Counted from the stretch's first letter, positions 40,326 through 52,990 are shown. The stretch is 64,000 nt of DNA from Dysidea avara (GCF_963678975.1 NC_089281.1:26516765-26580764); one strand, 5' to 3'. Made by a program: numbers and translations. The notes: generated by a model from the sequence alone, not told the origin.

Positions 40326-40648
40326 TTAGTATACAAGTCCAAATTTTCAGGAGCAAAAGTCCATTAGCTACAGTTTACTAGATACCACTACAATAAGAAG
40401 CTAAAATAAGTGCTCCGAGTAACTCATTCAATGCTTGTATTAAATGCAATGCAAGATCGAGATACTCTAATAGAGCAGTCAACCACACTAATAGAACAAT
40501 CACTCTAATAGAACAGTCACAATTACATTTTCTTTTAAAAGCTACTTAATTTACATGTAGATTGTCTAAACCGAGCTTTCATTAAAATATAAGATTTTGG
40601 TGGACAAGCCCCTCGATGCAGAGCCCACGAATAGCATCCATGCTTCAA

Positions 40649-41136
40649 CAATGGCGGATCCAGGATGGGGCATTTGGGGCAAATGCCCCCCCCTTGTGGA
40701 GGAGCCAGCCATGCTTCTGATTAAAATAGCTAGTAAATTTTGTCAGGCCAACCAAGATCAGTTTAAAACTCATGAAAATATGCACATTTTACTAGCATTT
40801 ATTACAAATTCACCTGAAACCAAAGCAAACTGAAGTCAAACTAACTGTAAAATAGTCACTCAGCACCTTCGTGTGTACTAAGTGCCTCTAAAAATAATTA
40901 TCGTGTTGCTGTTATTTAAGACATTCAGAGCCTTTTAAACAGTTTAAGACTTCACAACCATCTGAAAAGGCCAAAATGGCAAAAATTAACAGTGAGACAC
41001 CACTAAGAGGTGATTATTTGCTGCTTCAAAAAAGCAGCACTGAACTATAGAGAATATGGCTCTCCCCATACATGCAACCACCTACAACTTACCCTGTTTG
41101 TGCCCCTCCCCTAGCCAGCTCCTGGATCCGCCCCTG
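40649..41136. mobile_element. nested 488-base terminal-inverted-repeat element
   Basis: The left end CAATGGCGGATCCAGGA and right end ...TCCTGGATCCGCCCCTG are inverted with two mismatches. Flanks cttcaa/attcaa are similar but not a clean duplication. The interior is AT-rich and non-coding. Confidence 0.6.
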
Positions 41137-41579
41137 ATTCAACTCCATGCAATGTGTAAATTTCATTGTTTAAGACACCTTTTGTTCTGCTCCACTGCCC
41201 CTGCTGATCATGGCAGAGTGCTCAATCTTATTCTTATTCACTGTGATATTCCAATATATTATATTTAGACACATGCATGTGCAGATGGTATAATTACAGT
41301 AGCAGTAGAGATATTTTTCCAGATATCATTCACACAGCTGGTCTTCAGCTTACCTAAAAAAATTGTTATTTTTATTGACTGAAATGCCACTAAATTCAAC
41401 CTTTTAGTATCTGTTTTCAAAAAATTTCCTGGGGGGGGCATGCCCCCAGACCCCCCTAGTTTCAGCATGCTTCGCATGCTGGGTGCGCACACCATAATAT
41501 AATCTGAAACATGTCATATAAAAAGGTCCACTTTTCTTCTAAAAGAACCTACCCAGATAAAAGTCTGGCTACGGCCCTG

Positions 41580-42775
41580 CACAGGAACAATGTGTGACTG
41601 TTTCCAAGCAGCTGGACCTAGAAGGACTGATCATGATTAAGTGATTATACAATGCTGTTAATGGAGGAGATTCAGTAACCTCTTTTTGTAACTTGCAGGT
41701 AAATCATCTTCTCCATTAGCCTTGCTGACATCAAATGAGCCATAGCAGTATTTACTCTGAGACTGATTTCGCTGAAGGAGAAACCATCAGTGTTATGAAT
41801 GCCTGCATGGGGAGTAGAGTGAAATTTTCAGCATTTTTGTGATGAGAAGAAATTGCAATAGTTTCATTGATGCAACGGAATTGCTGATAGAACCTTGTTT
41901 ACTGTGAGAAGTTAAAGATGGTCAATAACAATGTTGACACAGGACCACATATAAGAAGCCTTCTGAGGGCATTGTTTACACTTATGTTAAATTTCCTGAA
42001 TGGATTTCTTTAAGAGAAGCGTAACATTAGAGTATATACCATGAAAGAAATGCCATTCATTCATCATCAAATGTTGACATGATATGCCAAGGGGCAGACA
42101 TCAGTGATTTCCTTATACTATCCCAATAAATTTTCTTCTGGGTTATATGCCATTAACCGTAGAAAATGAACTCAATTAATTGCATTCCAGTGCATCTGCA
42201 GGTACTGCATGCATGCTGCAGACTGCATGATGAGCTGCATGGATGTATACACTATAAATAGCTAATAGGCTTAAATACTTAACTATATAGCTTTGTATAC
42301 TGTAATTCTTTTTAATTTTATGCCCACTGAGATTTTTCTCTTTTGTGTTTGAACCAGTGAAGACCTTTTCCCACCCCACATTGATGGTGGAATGACTTGC
42401 CAGATGATATTGTTACTGCTTCCTCCTTCCGTGGTGCTTTTTATTTTATAATGTAATGTATTGTTAGTGTATTTTTGTATTGATTGCTGTGCTTTATATT
42501 GTGTGTTTTACTGTAAGTACTTGTATGTATTCTCCTGTGTGGAAGAACAGCTTAGAGCCGAATGCAAGAGCTTAAATAAAAATCAATCAAATTAATCAAA
42601 TGTGCAGTGATGTACCAAAATGATTTCTGGGTGGCCAACAGTCTACAACATTCATGCAGGACAAAAATTGGGACCATGAAGTGACATAGCTAGACATTGA
42701 TAAGCTAGCTGGATTTCAGCTCATAGCTATATAGCTACTGAGAGGACAAGTTAGTTCCAACAGCATGATGGACAA
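41580..42775. other. no gene seen; LINE-like tail near 42540-42600
   Basis: The stretch ends with gtgtggaagaacagcttag ... aaataaaaatcaatcaaatt, which looks like another LINE 3' terminus with a short-repeat tail. The remainder is AT-rich and unremarkable. Confidence 0.4.
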
Positions 42776-44534
42776 ATGTCTACAAAGAATGCTGCATCTC
42801 CAAGTAAGCATAGAGGTATTAACAGGAAAGAGCGTGCTAATTTCACCCCACTGAATTCTAAGCAGCAAAAGGACAAGAACAAAGAAGCTGAAACTGAACC
42901 AGAGGATATATGTGCTGTGTGTGATGAGCCAATCTTAGAATGGTCAGAAACTAGTGATGGACAGGAAGCTATATTTTGCGAAGGCCGTTGTAATGCCTGG
43001 ATGCACTGAAAATGCAGTGGACTGTCTTCAACCTTATTTGATATCCTTAGTAATGAATCAAAAGAACCTTTCTGTTGTTGTCACTGCATTTTTACACATC
43101 AAAGAGATGAAATTAACATCCTAAAACAACTTGTTGAGTCTTTGACCGAAAAAATTTCTAGCTTGGAATCCAACAACTCTATCAAGTCTAACTCAACTTC
43201 CAAAACTCTGAATTTAATAGAAGCTAACCACTCCATCACAACTTCTGAAACTCCAATAAGTAATCATAATCACCTTCATACTCCTTCCTCTGGTCTTGTT
43301 GAACCTCCCAAGGCAAAATCTGATAAACTGTTTAATGTGGTCATGTATGGAATCAAAGAATCCCAACCAAACAGTTCAAGAGCCACTAGACCAAAGGGTC
43401 ATTCCATGTCAAATCAACCAGGAATTTAGGGTCACCTCTCAGATTTCGACGAAACTTGGTATGTTTGTAGTACCTGTGGCGCTTATCACTTGTGCAAATT
43501 TTAAGCTCCATACACCACATAGTTTCTGATTTACAACCACAAATATTTTGAATATTTCATGAAAAATTGGTCCATTTGTAGACACAAAATCAATTGTAAC
43601 TTCACACTGTGTAAATATTTTTAAACACAATTTTCACTGATGGAAGACTGTTGATTGACCTTTCCAGTGATCCCTAAATTATGGGATATCTACTTAATTA
43701 TGATTTGAAAGTACTTTATTGAAAACTTTAATCCTTTATATTTCAAGAAATGCTGATTAAAATTCTTTGAATTTTTTTAAGAATAATGATTAGGTCATGA
43801 TCTATATTTGATGAAATTTTTGTGGTGAGATCACAATGGACTCAAGAGATATAATGAATTATGTTGTTGTATGCAGTGGAATTTTGTAGTCTATTATTGC
43901 TGTATGGGATCAGAGTGTATACCTCCAATAACCACTCACAACAAGGCCATGACAAGTTTGTCTTACAGAGTGAAGGTGTATAGGTACAGTGCAACCTGTA
44001 TTAGTGACCATGCACCTGTATTGAAAGACCACCTATGTGCTGCAGCTTATCTAATTGGATATTAATGTGCAGCACCAAAGTATTAGCCCTTTCTAGCAAA
44101 TCCAAAAATGGTCTTTATTAGACAGGTGGACTTTAAACGAGATCACCATGCATCCATAAACATGTGAATGTTGTACCATCCCTTTGAAAATACTTTATTT
44201 ATTAAGTCAAATCCTGCCATAGTGCACTTACATACTTACCCTTACTCCACACTATTCAAATTACATACATGGCTGCATAAGTACAACAGACCTTCTCGAA
44301 AAGGATACACGGGCACCTTATGTGTTCATGATCTCACTTTATAATTCCACATACAATTGGACCCAAGACAAGTCTGTGGTTTCTCAAAAACAAACAACAC
44401 TTTATCTATGGTCCAAGGAATACACTTTATACAGTAGATACATTACTTGTACCAAGAGATTTTTATATTATGAAGCACCTCAATGTGTGATTTATGGTAC
44501 TGTCATTACTAAATGGTTTTTCAAAGTATTTTGC

Positions 44535-46221
44535 ATTCACGCTTTGATTTAATGATTTAATGATTTGAAGGGAGACTACATCAGTTCTAAGAACTACTTT
44601 TCAGCAGTGCCCTATACAAAGTACACAATATTATACAACAACAAAAAATACTTACACAAGACAAAACAAAATTTACAAAACATAAATATGTACAACACAA
44701 TAATTCTTTAATTAACAAATAATTGTTTGTGGGTAGCCTTAAAATTTGACAAGCGGTCAGTACCACACAAATTGGGAGGCAAGCTATTCCAAATAAGTAC
44801 TCCACAATAATAAAAACTACTCTTCCCAATTGATGAACGGATTTGCGGTACATACAATCGATGTTTATTTCTTCCAGTACGCCCTGTATATGCTTCAGTT
44901 GAAACAAACCAGTCTTTTAAATACCTGGGAGACAGATGATGTAAAACTTTAAACACCTGCACAGCAGTATGAAAACGTCGCCTCTCTGCTAGTGTTAACT
45001 TGACATAAGAAGAGCAAGCTGAAATACCTTTCAAAAAACGAGAATGTATGCATTCCAGACACTTTGTAAGTAGCACAGATGTAGGTGTCCAAACAGCATC
45101 ACAATAATCAAGTACTGGTAACACAAATGCCTGATACAATTGACACAATAAGTAATCTGGCAATGGCTTCAAACAATTCAAGGCAAACAATTTGTATCTA
45201 GCTTTCTTCAAAACATAACTAACATGAGCCTTCCATGTCAAATGCTGATCTATAATCACTCCAAGATAACGAGTGGTAGTAACACAAGTAAGAGTCTTAC
45301 CATTAAGCAAGAGAAAGACACAACAATTTCGCAGCTTCTGCCAGAATCTCAGCAACATTATAACAGATTTTGTAACATTCAGTTGTAGTCTATTAGCTTG
45401 TAACCAGCCTTGAACTCGAAAGAGATCTGACTGAAGATCATTCTGAACATTTTGTAGTTTATCACCAAAACAATGCAGTTCTGTGTCATCAACATACATA
45501 TTGATACTACTATGCTCCACAATAGCTGGCAGGTCATTTACAAATGTAGAAAATAACACAGGCCCCAGTATGGAGCCCTGTGGAACACCTACGTCAATAA
45601 AACCCCACCTCGGTTGAAAACCACCATACTTGACACACTGCCGTTGATTACTCAAATAACTCCTAAACCAAGCAAGAGCACCATCCACAACTCCATAATG
45701 AGCTAACTTATTTAGCAAAATACCATGATCAACACAGTCAAAAGCTTTTGCCAGATCTAGAAATTCAGCTACAACAAATTTACGTTCATCAATAGCTTTA
45801 CGCCAGGAGTCAACAACGTACAATAACACATCTTGTGTGGAATGACATGGACAAAATCCAGATTGATAAGGTGAAAATAAGTCACACTGTAAGAAATGCG
45901 ATACCAATTGATCATGAACTACACACTCCAAAATCTTTGAAAAATTGGAAGGACCGAGATTGGACAAAAGTTAGACATAGCTAAATTACCCTTTGACTTC
46001 TGAACTGGGGTAACAATAGCACTCTTCCAAGAATCAGGGAATGTGCAAGACAATATACTCTGGTTAATTACTCTAGTCAGTAGTTTAGCCATTGCATGAG
46101 GACATGCTTTCAAAAACCTCACAGAGAGTCCATCATAACCAGTGGCTTTTGCTGAGTCCAAACTTGTCAAGATGGAAATAACTGTATCTACATCAACAAC
46201 AGACATCTGATTCTGTTTCAC
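44535..46221 (-). pseudogene. second LINE reverse transcriptase, one frameshift
   Basis: 46221-45919 gives KATGYDGLSVRFLKACPHAM and SWKSAIVTPVQKSKG. A shift near 45955 follows (NFCPISVLPIF / FSKILECVVHDQL), then 45967-44708 continues with YQSGFCPCHSTQDVLLYV, EFLDLAKAFDCVDHGILL (catalytic D), GVPQGSILGPVLF, MYVDDTELHC (YVDD) and LGVIIDQHLTWKAHV, ending at a stop at 44708. The 3' tail is (aaatcatt)n-like near 44535-44570. The 5' end is truncated within RT and joins scrambled repeats at 46222. It is a different family from the LINE at 36770, judged by divergent sequence. Confidence 0.82.
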
Positions 46222-46400
46222 AACAGAATCAGATGTCTGTTGTGAAACAGAATCTGATTCTGTTGAAATTCAACAGAATCTGATTCTGTTGAAATTCAAC
46301 AGAATCAGGTACTGGTAACACAGATGGAAATAATTGCATCAACAACAGACATCTGATTCTGTTTCACAACAGAATCAAAATTTTGTTGACCACAGTTTTG
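46190..46400. repeat. scrambled local direct and inverted repeats at the LINE 5' junction
   Basis: The phrases acatctgattctgtttcac, caacagaatcagatg and tctgttgaaattcaacagaa recur in both orientations across about 200 bases, making overlapping hairpins. The block gatggaaataa...atcaacaacagacatctgat from the LINE itself is repeated at 46325-46360. It looks like a templated or aborted-integration scar. Confidence 0.7.
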
Positions 46401-48039
46401 TTTCTTTGAAGATTAGTACAGGCAGATGTTAAATACAGATGAAAATGTGGTCAACATGTGTACCTCCTGCATGAGTATGTACATGAATCTATGACTTGAT
46501 CTTCAAAGTGGTCATGAATGTAAAGTAATTTAGTAATTAATTTCATACATTAAGGTGCAAGTAATGCATGTACAGTATATGGTAAAACCCCCTCCATTCC
46601 TAGGACCATAATAATAAAGTGCTCATATCATAGAAGCCACAGAAGTATCTTGGTCTATATATATATTATTGTACCACTAGAGTGGGATTATAAACAGGCG
46701 TCCTGGTTTTCAAGGTGTCCTGGTATCCTTTTGAGGAGTTCTGTTGTATACGTACCTATGCAGTCACATATGCAACATAAATAGGGCTACGTCCACTACA
46801 GTGGGATTCAACTTAATAAAGAAGGTATTTCTAAAGAGATGCTATAACATTCACATGCTATGTTATATGGACACCTGGTGGTTAGATCTGTAATTTAAAG
46901 TCCACCTGTCTAATAAGACCATTTTTGGATTTGCTAGAAAAAGTTGATGCTTTGGTGCTATACATTAATATCCAATTAGATAAACTGCAGCACATAGATG
47001 GTCTTTCAATACAGGTGCATGGTCACTAATACAGGTTGCACTGTACCTAGACACCTTCACTCTGTAAGACAAACTTGTCATGGCCTTGTTGTGAGTGGTT
47101 ATTGGAGGTGTACACACCCATACAGCAATAATAGACTACAAAATTCCACTGCATATAACAACATAATTCATTATATCTCTTGAGCCCATTGTGGTCCCAC
47201 CACAACAATTTCATCACACATAGACCATGATCCAATCATTATTCAAAAAAAATTCAAAGAATTTCAATCAGTATTTTTTGAAATATAAAGGATTAAAGTT
47301 TTCAATAAAGTACTTTCAAACCATAATTAAGTAGATATCCCATAATTTAGGGATCACTGGAAAGGTCAATCAACAGTCTTCCATCAATGAAAATTGTGTT
47401 TAAAAATATTTGCATAGTGTGAAGTTATGATTGATTTTATATCTACAGATGAACCAATCTTTCATGAAATATTCAAAATATTTGAAATCATAAATCAGAA
47501 ACTATGTGGTGTATGGAGCTAAAACTTTGCACGAGTGATAAGCACCACAGGTGCTACAAACACACCAAGTTTCGTCAAAATTTGAGAGGTGACCCTAAAT
47601 TCCTGGTTGATTTGACATGGAATGAACCTAAAGCATGCATGGAAGCCATGCAAAATGTACTTACTAATATTGATCCTGCTCTCTCTAAGTCATCAATTAG
47701 GGATTTCCATCAACTAGGAAATACAATACCTCCAATCCAAAACCCAGACCTATATCAATTAAATTTCTTCGCACTTTTGATGCAACGTTTGTCTTATCTA
47801 AAAGATCCTCAGTACCAAAACCAATTCCAATCAAACCTGTTATTACCAGAGAAGAAAGAGCAATCAAAGCAGTCTATCTGAGAACAAGGTGGCAATTAGC
47901 TCAGAATGGCACTGACAAGAAGTTTGTCAAGCTAAGAGGAAACAACATTTATGTCAATAAGAGTCTCTTTGGCACAATTGAAAGGTCCAACAGCACAGAA
48001 TCATATGTAATGACTCCTGTTACCACCAATGATCATTAA

Positions 48040-49060
48040 GTTATTAACTTTGACGATAAGAACAACTGTACATGTCTTTCTCAAGAATTCATTAGTTATA
48101 GCCACCCACCTTCAATCTAAACTCTCCTTAGCAACTGTACGTATGCATGTTATTGTATGTAAATAAGTAACATAGGGTAACAGGGGCGTAGCCAGGATTT
48201 TTTGAAGGGGGGTTCCAGCACCAGCATTGAGTTACTAGAAGCAGGGGTCTGGGGGTGCGCCCCCAGCCGCTGAGAGACTTTCAATATTTTAATAAATCAA
48301 AACTCAGCACATTACTATATTTTATGCAAAAGTACATTAATTATGATGCATTAAGTGCCCCTGGGATGAAGGTAGTACTAGATAAAGTCACCTAGTGGAA
48401 ACAGACAGCATAACACATAGAGACACATATAGTAATCTGTAAGTGATGGTTATATCTCACTGTGGTATAGGAGCCATGAATCCACTGATACAAATGACAA
48501 TCAAAACAATACAAATATGCATAGCATGAATTCATTTTGCATAACACAAGTGATAAATTACTGGAGCTCTATATCTTTAAACACTGCACACCAAAGCTAT
48601 AGCAGTATAAGGTCATGCTAAGTTTTGCATTTAATGTTGGAATGTCTGAAAAACTTCATATGGACATGGATATTTACATGCATGTTCTATTAGAGTATAC
48701 CTGACTGCTCTATTAGAGTATATACCTGACTGCTCTATTAGAGTATATCAATCTTTTTAACAAGTTTTGAAGAGGGCTCATCTTACCTCTGTAAATCCTT
48801 CCCTGAGAGATGAATGTAAGTTTTATCAATTGTTGTGCTGTGCCATTACACTATATTGCTCACTCATTTTGTCCTGCCACACTAAATGATGTGTTAGGAT
48901 CCTGCTTACAGAAGTCTAAATTTACAGAGGGGGTTCCTGAATCCCCCGGAACCCCCCCTCCCTACGCCCCTGGGGTAATGTACAAGGCTGTTGGTACATA
49001 GTACCTTCAGGCCTTTGGTGTGTTTACACCATAAAGTTTAAATAAACAAATAAATGATGG
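48040..49060 (+). repeat. 3' UTR-like remainder of the ORF1 LINE, with its tail
   Basis: After the ORF1 stop the sequence runs to gcctttggtgtgtttacacc, a small hairpin, then aaataaacaaataaatga, a typical LINE 3' tail. It is interrupted by the element at 48181-48972. Confidence 0.45.
48181..48972. mobile_element. 792-base terminal-inverted-repeat element with 6-base duplication
   Basis: Ends CAGGGGCGTAGCCAGG and ...CCTACGCCCCTG; GGGTAA is present immediately on both sides (48175-48180, 48973-48978). The subterminal G/C-rich runs ggggggttcc / ggaacccccc are also inverted. It is a relative of 39887-41579. Three copies of agagtatacctgactgctctatt-type motif lie at 48690-48750. No transposase. Confidence 0.8.
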
Positions 49061-49721
49061 ATGGACTCTGCATGGGAATTATATATTACAATGTCTGGGT
49101 GGTAGGATGTGATAAGAAAACTTCAGAATTGTCGACTGTTTTCACTAAACTTTTAAGGTATATGTGGGTATTAAGAGTCACTTAAGTTAAAAACATTTCT
49201 ATGTGACCCAAATTTTTCATACTACTTGTTGGCAAAGGTGTAGCTAATCATAAACTACACTAACCTAAAATTTCAAAAATTATGATTTCTTGCACTTTAA
49301 ATCATCATACTCCTTACTATATGGTGAGGGGTACATGTAGCTAATCTGGGATAGTATTCCTGCTTAAAGAACTCTTAATTGGATTTGTGGTTAGCTTATG
49401 ATCACTGTCTATGTTGATCTGAAGTAGTATCATCCATTTCTCTGCAGGATTTAACCCTCTGAACATATTTTAAGCTATGCGACCCATAATACTCCTCGAC
49501 CCATAATACCTCATATTTGCTGTATTAATTAGGGACAGCAGCGCGACCTGATTTCAAAATATTTAGAATATTTCGTATTTAGTTATTCTGTCAACCTATT
49601 CTCGTACTTATTTTGACCATATAGTTCAATAGTGCACAAGGCCTTATTTTGAACTATGTGGTCGAAGTGTCTGGTAGAGGATATACGAATACTATCTGGG
49701 CGCTTGTACTGTTGTAGATCA
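49061..49721. other. no gene seen; left flank of the large inverted repeat
   Basis: AT-rich unique sequence. The right arm runs off the window at the base corresponding to 49722, so it cannot be told whether this stretch is also duplicated beyond the window. Confidence 0.4.
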
Positions 49722-50355
49722 GGATTCTCTAGCGGATACTGATCAGTTCAAATGTTTTCGTGATGACCGGGTGAACAGTATGTGGTAGTGATTGTGGAGA
49801 AGTGAGTCAGGGTGACTATGACAGTGATTGTTCAGTTGCTGAACCAGACCAGAAGCTGAGTGAAGGTGAATTCTCATTATAAAGGGAATGAGGGGTACGT
49901 ACCTTGGTACGTACGGTCCAGCTTTCATGGGTATAGCTCCTAGCCTCCATCCTACCCATGCAAGTTTATGCCTTTCAGTGAGCTGGTCTATGGTGACTAG
50001 ATCATTTACTAGACTGATGAAAATTAAGAAGCACTCCCATTTCCCCGCTTGTGTTGTGTTGGAACATGAATCTATGGTTGTAACTTCTGAACTTTGGGTA
50101 CAGACAATTAAGAGTTGCTTCATCAGTCTGCAGCTAGTAGTGGCACAGGTATATCTGCTACCACTGAGGTTGGCTTCCACATTAGCAGATAAATAGGGTA
50201 TGGCTTATAGCTAGTTGATACTTGAAGTGTAGGCTTTCTTTTTTCATTGTTGAGAGCAATGTACCTGTCATGTGTTATGCACCTATCAGTGTCCACCTCC
50301 CCACCTTGGAGTAGGGTGGGGCAGGGGATTTAACAAACTCTAGTGTCAAATTTCC

Positions 50356-50589
50356 TAGTGATGTGCCAATAAGAGATTTATCCCATTAGCCGATATTGAA
50401 ATCAGTGGCCGATACCGATCCGATGTTTGCCAAAATTTCATACATTTTTGTTATTTTATTTTTGATGAAAACAGTGGCAGTAAAGTTAATCAACTAAGTA
50501 ATCTGCTAATAATTACTGTTACTGATATTGCTGAAATTTGGCTGATAAACTGATTTCTGATTATTTACCAATTAATTGGTGCATCGCTA
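50356..50589. mobile_element. 234-base hAT-type MITE (left arm)
   Basis: Ends TAGTGATGTGCCAATAAG and ...TTGGTGCATCGCTA; AAATTTCC duplicated on both sides (50348-50355, 50590-50597). An 8-base duplication and TAG...CTA ends are the hAT pattern. The same insertion exists in the other arm at 63133-63366, so it predates the arm duplication. It sits inside an older ggggattt-type repeat. Confidence 0.85.
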
Positions 50590-51184
50590 AAATTTCCCAG
50601 TGCTGGGACAAAGAAGCTTGTTGAAACCCCACTACGTCCCTACCTTTAAAGAGGGATGTTTGAGTTATCTGTAAAAAGGCTTACACTAGACTGATCCCAA
50701 GTCAATCACACAGTAGCATATGGAAAAATTGCAGCCTCAGAACCTCAAAAGAAGCAGAAATGTTTGTGAGGTATGCTTGACCATACCTTTTATATTACAC
50801 TTGGGGTGGTTTTTATAGTGTTTAACATTAGTGGCAAGTGATATGTACCCTTTGCTTCCTTATATGTTTAGTATCCATGACTACTTATGTGTCTAGAATT
50901 GGTATTCCATAGCAGAAAGCATGGACTTGTTTTTGCACAGATTGATGGCTTACATGTGTGCTGTACTATAGTAACAGTTGTACTATCTTGTTGTGCTCTC
51001 TTGAAAGTCTGTGTGTATGTGTGTTTTCCACACAGAAATGTTTTCAACAGTTTTGCAATGCAGGTTACTGCAGTCTTCTACATAGCTATAGAATCTTAAT
51101 TTTTTGTAACCTCTTCCATGGCCATTTTGTGTACATATGTAATGATATATGTATCAAACGCACACACGCGCGCATGCATGCAAT

Positions 51185-51186
<2 letters not shown>

Positions 51187-51283
<97 letters not shown>

Positions 51284-51295
51284 CACACACACACA
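51187..51295 (+). repeat. (CA)n microsatellite, left arm
   Basis: Long CA tract, counterpart of 62420-62536. It is flanked by cgcacacacgcgcgcatgca. Confidence 0.95.
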
Positions 51296-52117
51296 TTTTA
51301 TTGCTGTACTTTGTATTGGTGAGGTCAAACGGAAGTGTGTACTTTATATCCATATTGTGCATCCGGCTGCACACTTCAAAGCTGCTAATCTAATCTGTGT
51401 TTGTTACACCTACATCTGTAGGAAAAGAAGTGCTGTATTAGCAGATCATGGACTGGTGAATCATGGATCAATGGATCATGTGAAAGGTAAAAGTGCATAT
51501 AATTATTTAGTGTGTGTTTATGTGGCCGTATATTGTCATATGATCACTTAACAGCTGGACATCCCTTTTTCACTGAATCTTCACAATTGTTCACCAACGC
51601 CTTGTGTAGGCACTTTGGCAAATAATGTAACGTTATGTGCTTGTACCCAATTTCTTGCTTGTTTGAACAAAAAAATTATTGTGCATACCTACCCAGCTGT
51701 ATTAGTGGGACCTGGCATTAACTGCAGCAGTAAATTCCAACTGTTACTGTATGTTATGTCGCTAACTTAGTGGGTTAATACCCATGCGTGTCTTCACCTA
51801 TGTGACATGTTATACATAGCGTCCTACTTATTACCAGTCCTACCCTTGATGCTGGCATCTGAGCAGTGCATCCCCAGTATTCCGGTGGGCAGAGACAAAG
51901 GAACCTTACTTGCTTTAAGCGTGAATAAGCTCTTCAAACCCACCAAGAATTACCCAGAACTTACATGCACACAAGTTTAGCAAATAAAGTTTGACTAATT
52001 TCGTATAATCATTATTGAACATATTGTAGCTAATAGGCAAAAAAAGTTTTGGCAACTTAGTCCCTCTAAACTCCCATTGTTTATGTCAAGTATACATGTA
52101 TATATTTGTACTCTGTG

Positions 52118-52164
52118 TGCGTGTGTATGTATGTGTGTGTGTGTGTGTGTACGTGTGTGTGTAT

Positions 52165-52220
<56 letters not shown>

Positions 52221-52274
52221 ACGTGTATGTGTGTGTGTGTGTGAACATGTATGTGTGTACACGTGTGTGTGTAT

Positions 52275-52354
<80 letters not shown>

Positions 52355-52551
52355 ACGTGTATGTGTGTGTGTGTGTGAACATGCATGTGTGTACATGTGT
52401 GTGTGTATACATGTGTGTGTATGTGTGCGTGTGCATGCACATGTGTGTGTGTACACATGTGTGTATACGTGTGTGTGTGTGTGTGTACAAGTGTGTGTGT
52501 GTGTGTACAAGTGTGTGTGTGTGTGTGTGTACAAGTGTGTGTGTGTGTGTA

Positions 52552-52611
<60 letters not shown>
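52118..52611 (+). repeat. compound (GT)n array with ACGTGTAT/ACATGTAT interruptions
   Basis: About 490 bases of GT broken by repeated gtacacgtgtatgtg, gtgaacatgtatgtg and gtacaagtgtg motifs, giving a higher-order tandem pattern. The counterpart in the other arm (61280-61600) is about 170 bases shorter and arranged differently. Confidence 0.9.
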
Positions 52612-52612
<1 letters not shown>

Positions 52613-52990
52613 ATGTATCTCTTGTGGGTTACTTACTTGTCCTGCCCCAGGAGGATTTGTCTGCACTGATTCATAGTGCCTGAGTAGTCCCAGTGCTGGT
52701 TAACTGGATAGGCATGACTGCTGAAGGCTTTTTGTGTGTGCGTGCGTGCGCGCGCGTGTGTGTGTATACGTGTGTGTGTACACGTGCGTGTGTACAAGTG
52801 TGTATGTGTGCGTGTGTGTGTACACGTGTATGTATGTGTGCGTGTGTATGTATCTCCTGTGGGTTACTTACTTGTCCTGCCCCAGGAGGATTTGTCTGCA
52901 CTGACTCATAGTGCCTGAGTAGTGTACAAGTGTCCCAGTGCTGGACAACTGGATAGGTATGACTGTGCTAGCACAGTAGGCAAAGGATTT
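52612..52990 (+). repeat. two tandem copies of the GT-linked repeat body
   Basis: Copies at 52612-52740 and 52852-52990 share gggttacttacttgtcctgc, gaggatttgtctgcactga, catagtgcctgagtag and cccagtgctgg, separated by a second GT tract. They are related to 31291-31640. Confidence 0.8.

Larger units (their letters stand above)
39887..41579. mobile_element. 1.69-kb terminal-inverted-repeat element with 5-base duplication
   Basis: The ends CAGGCCCGTAGCCAGG and ...CTGGCTACGGCCCTG form an inverted pair. CACAG flanks both sides (39882-39886, 41580-41584). It shares its terminus style (CAG...CGTAGCC) and G-rich subterminal stretches with 48181-48972. Two smaller elements are nested inside. No transposase was recognised. 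Confidence 0.75.
43396..47628. mobile_element. 4.2-kb element with about 735-base terminal inverted repeats
   Basis: The left arm 43396-44130 begins GGGTCATTCCATGTCAAATC and pairs with the right arm 46890-47628, ending ...GATTTGACATGGAATGAACC. The arms match along their whole length at roughly 90 percent by eye (ggtcacctctcagattt, tctattattgctgtatggg and others). The element sits exactly inside the LINE ORF1. No clear target duplication. Its centre is an antisense LINE, and no transposase was found. Confidence 0.8.
42776..48039 (+). pseudogene. LINE ORF1-type protein with PHD finger, split by an insertion
   Basis: Left half 42776-43395: MSTKNAASPSKHRGINRKER, then a PHD-like zinc finger (CAVCDEP ... 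IFCEGRCNAWMH, KCSGL, PFCCCHC) with an in-frame stop after WMH. A coiled-coil segment (LVESLTEKISSLESNNSI) and NVVMYGIKESQPNSSRATR follow. Right half 47629-48039: ACMEAMQNVLTNIDPALSKS, SIRDFHQLGN and, after a shift, AVYLRTRWQLAQNGTDKKFV and RGNNIYVNKSLFG, ending TAA. PHD-bearing ORF1 proteins occur in CR1/L2-like LINEs. The intervening 4.2 kb is a foreign element. No ORF2 follows; the sequence runs straight into a 3' UTR-like region, so it is an internally deleted or non-autonomous copy. Confidence 0.7.

Noticed and set aside
46190-46400. CRISPR-like look of the short repeated blocks
   Set aside because: The repeats are overlapping, in both orientations and derived from the adjacent LINE. The genome is animal and the spacing is irregular.
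49743-50180. 145-codon minus-strand frame, identical in both palindrome arms
   Set aside because: An overlapping 102-codon frame on the other strand is equally identical, so the identity reflects the DNA duplication, not coding constraint. No domain recognised.
51992-52683. Long His/Thr- and Cys/Val-rich open frames over the GT arrays (also 15455, 26076, 51118, 60909-61719, 62163-62764)
   Set aside because: They are translations of (CA)n/(GT)n in all frames and cannot be called as proteins.
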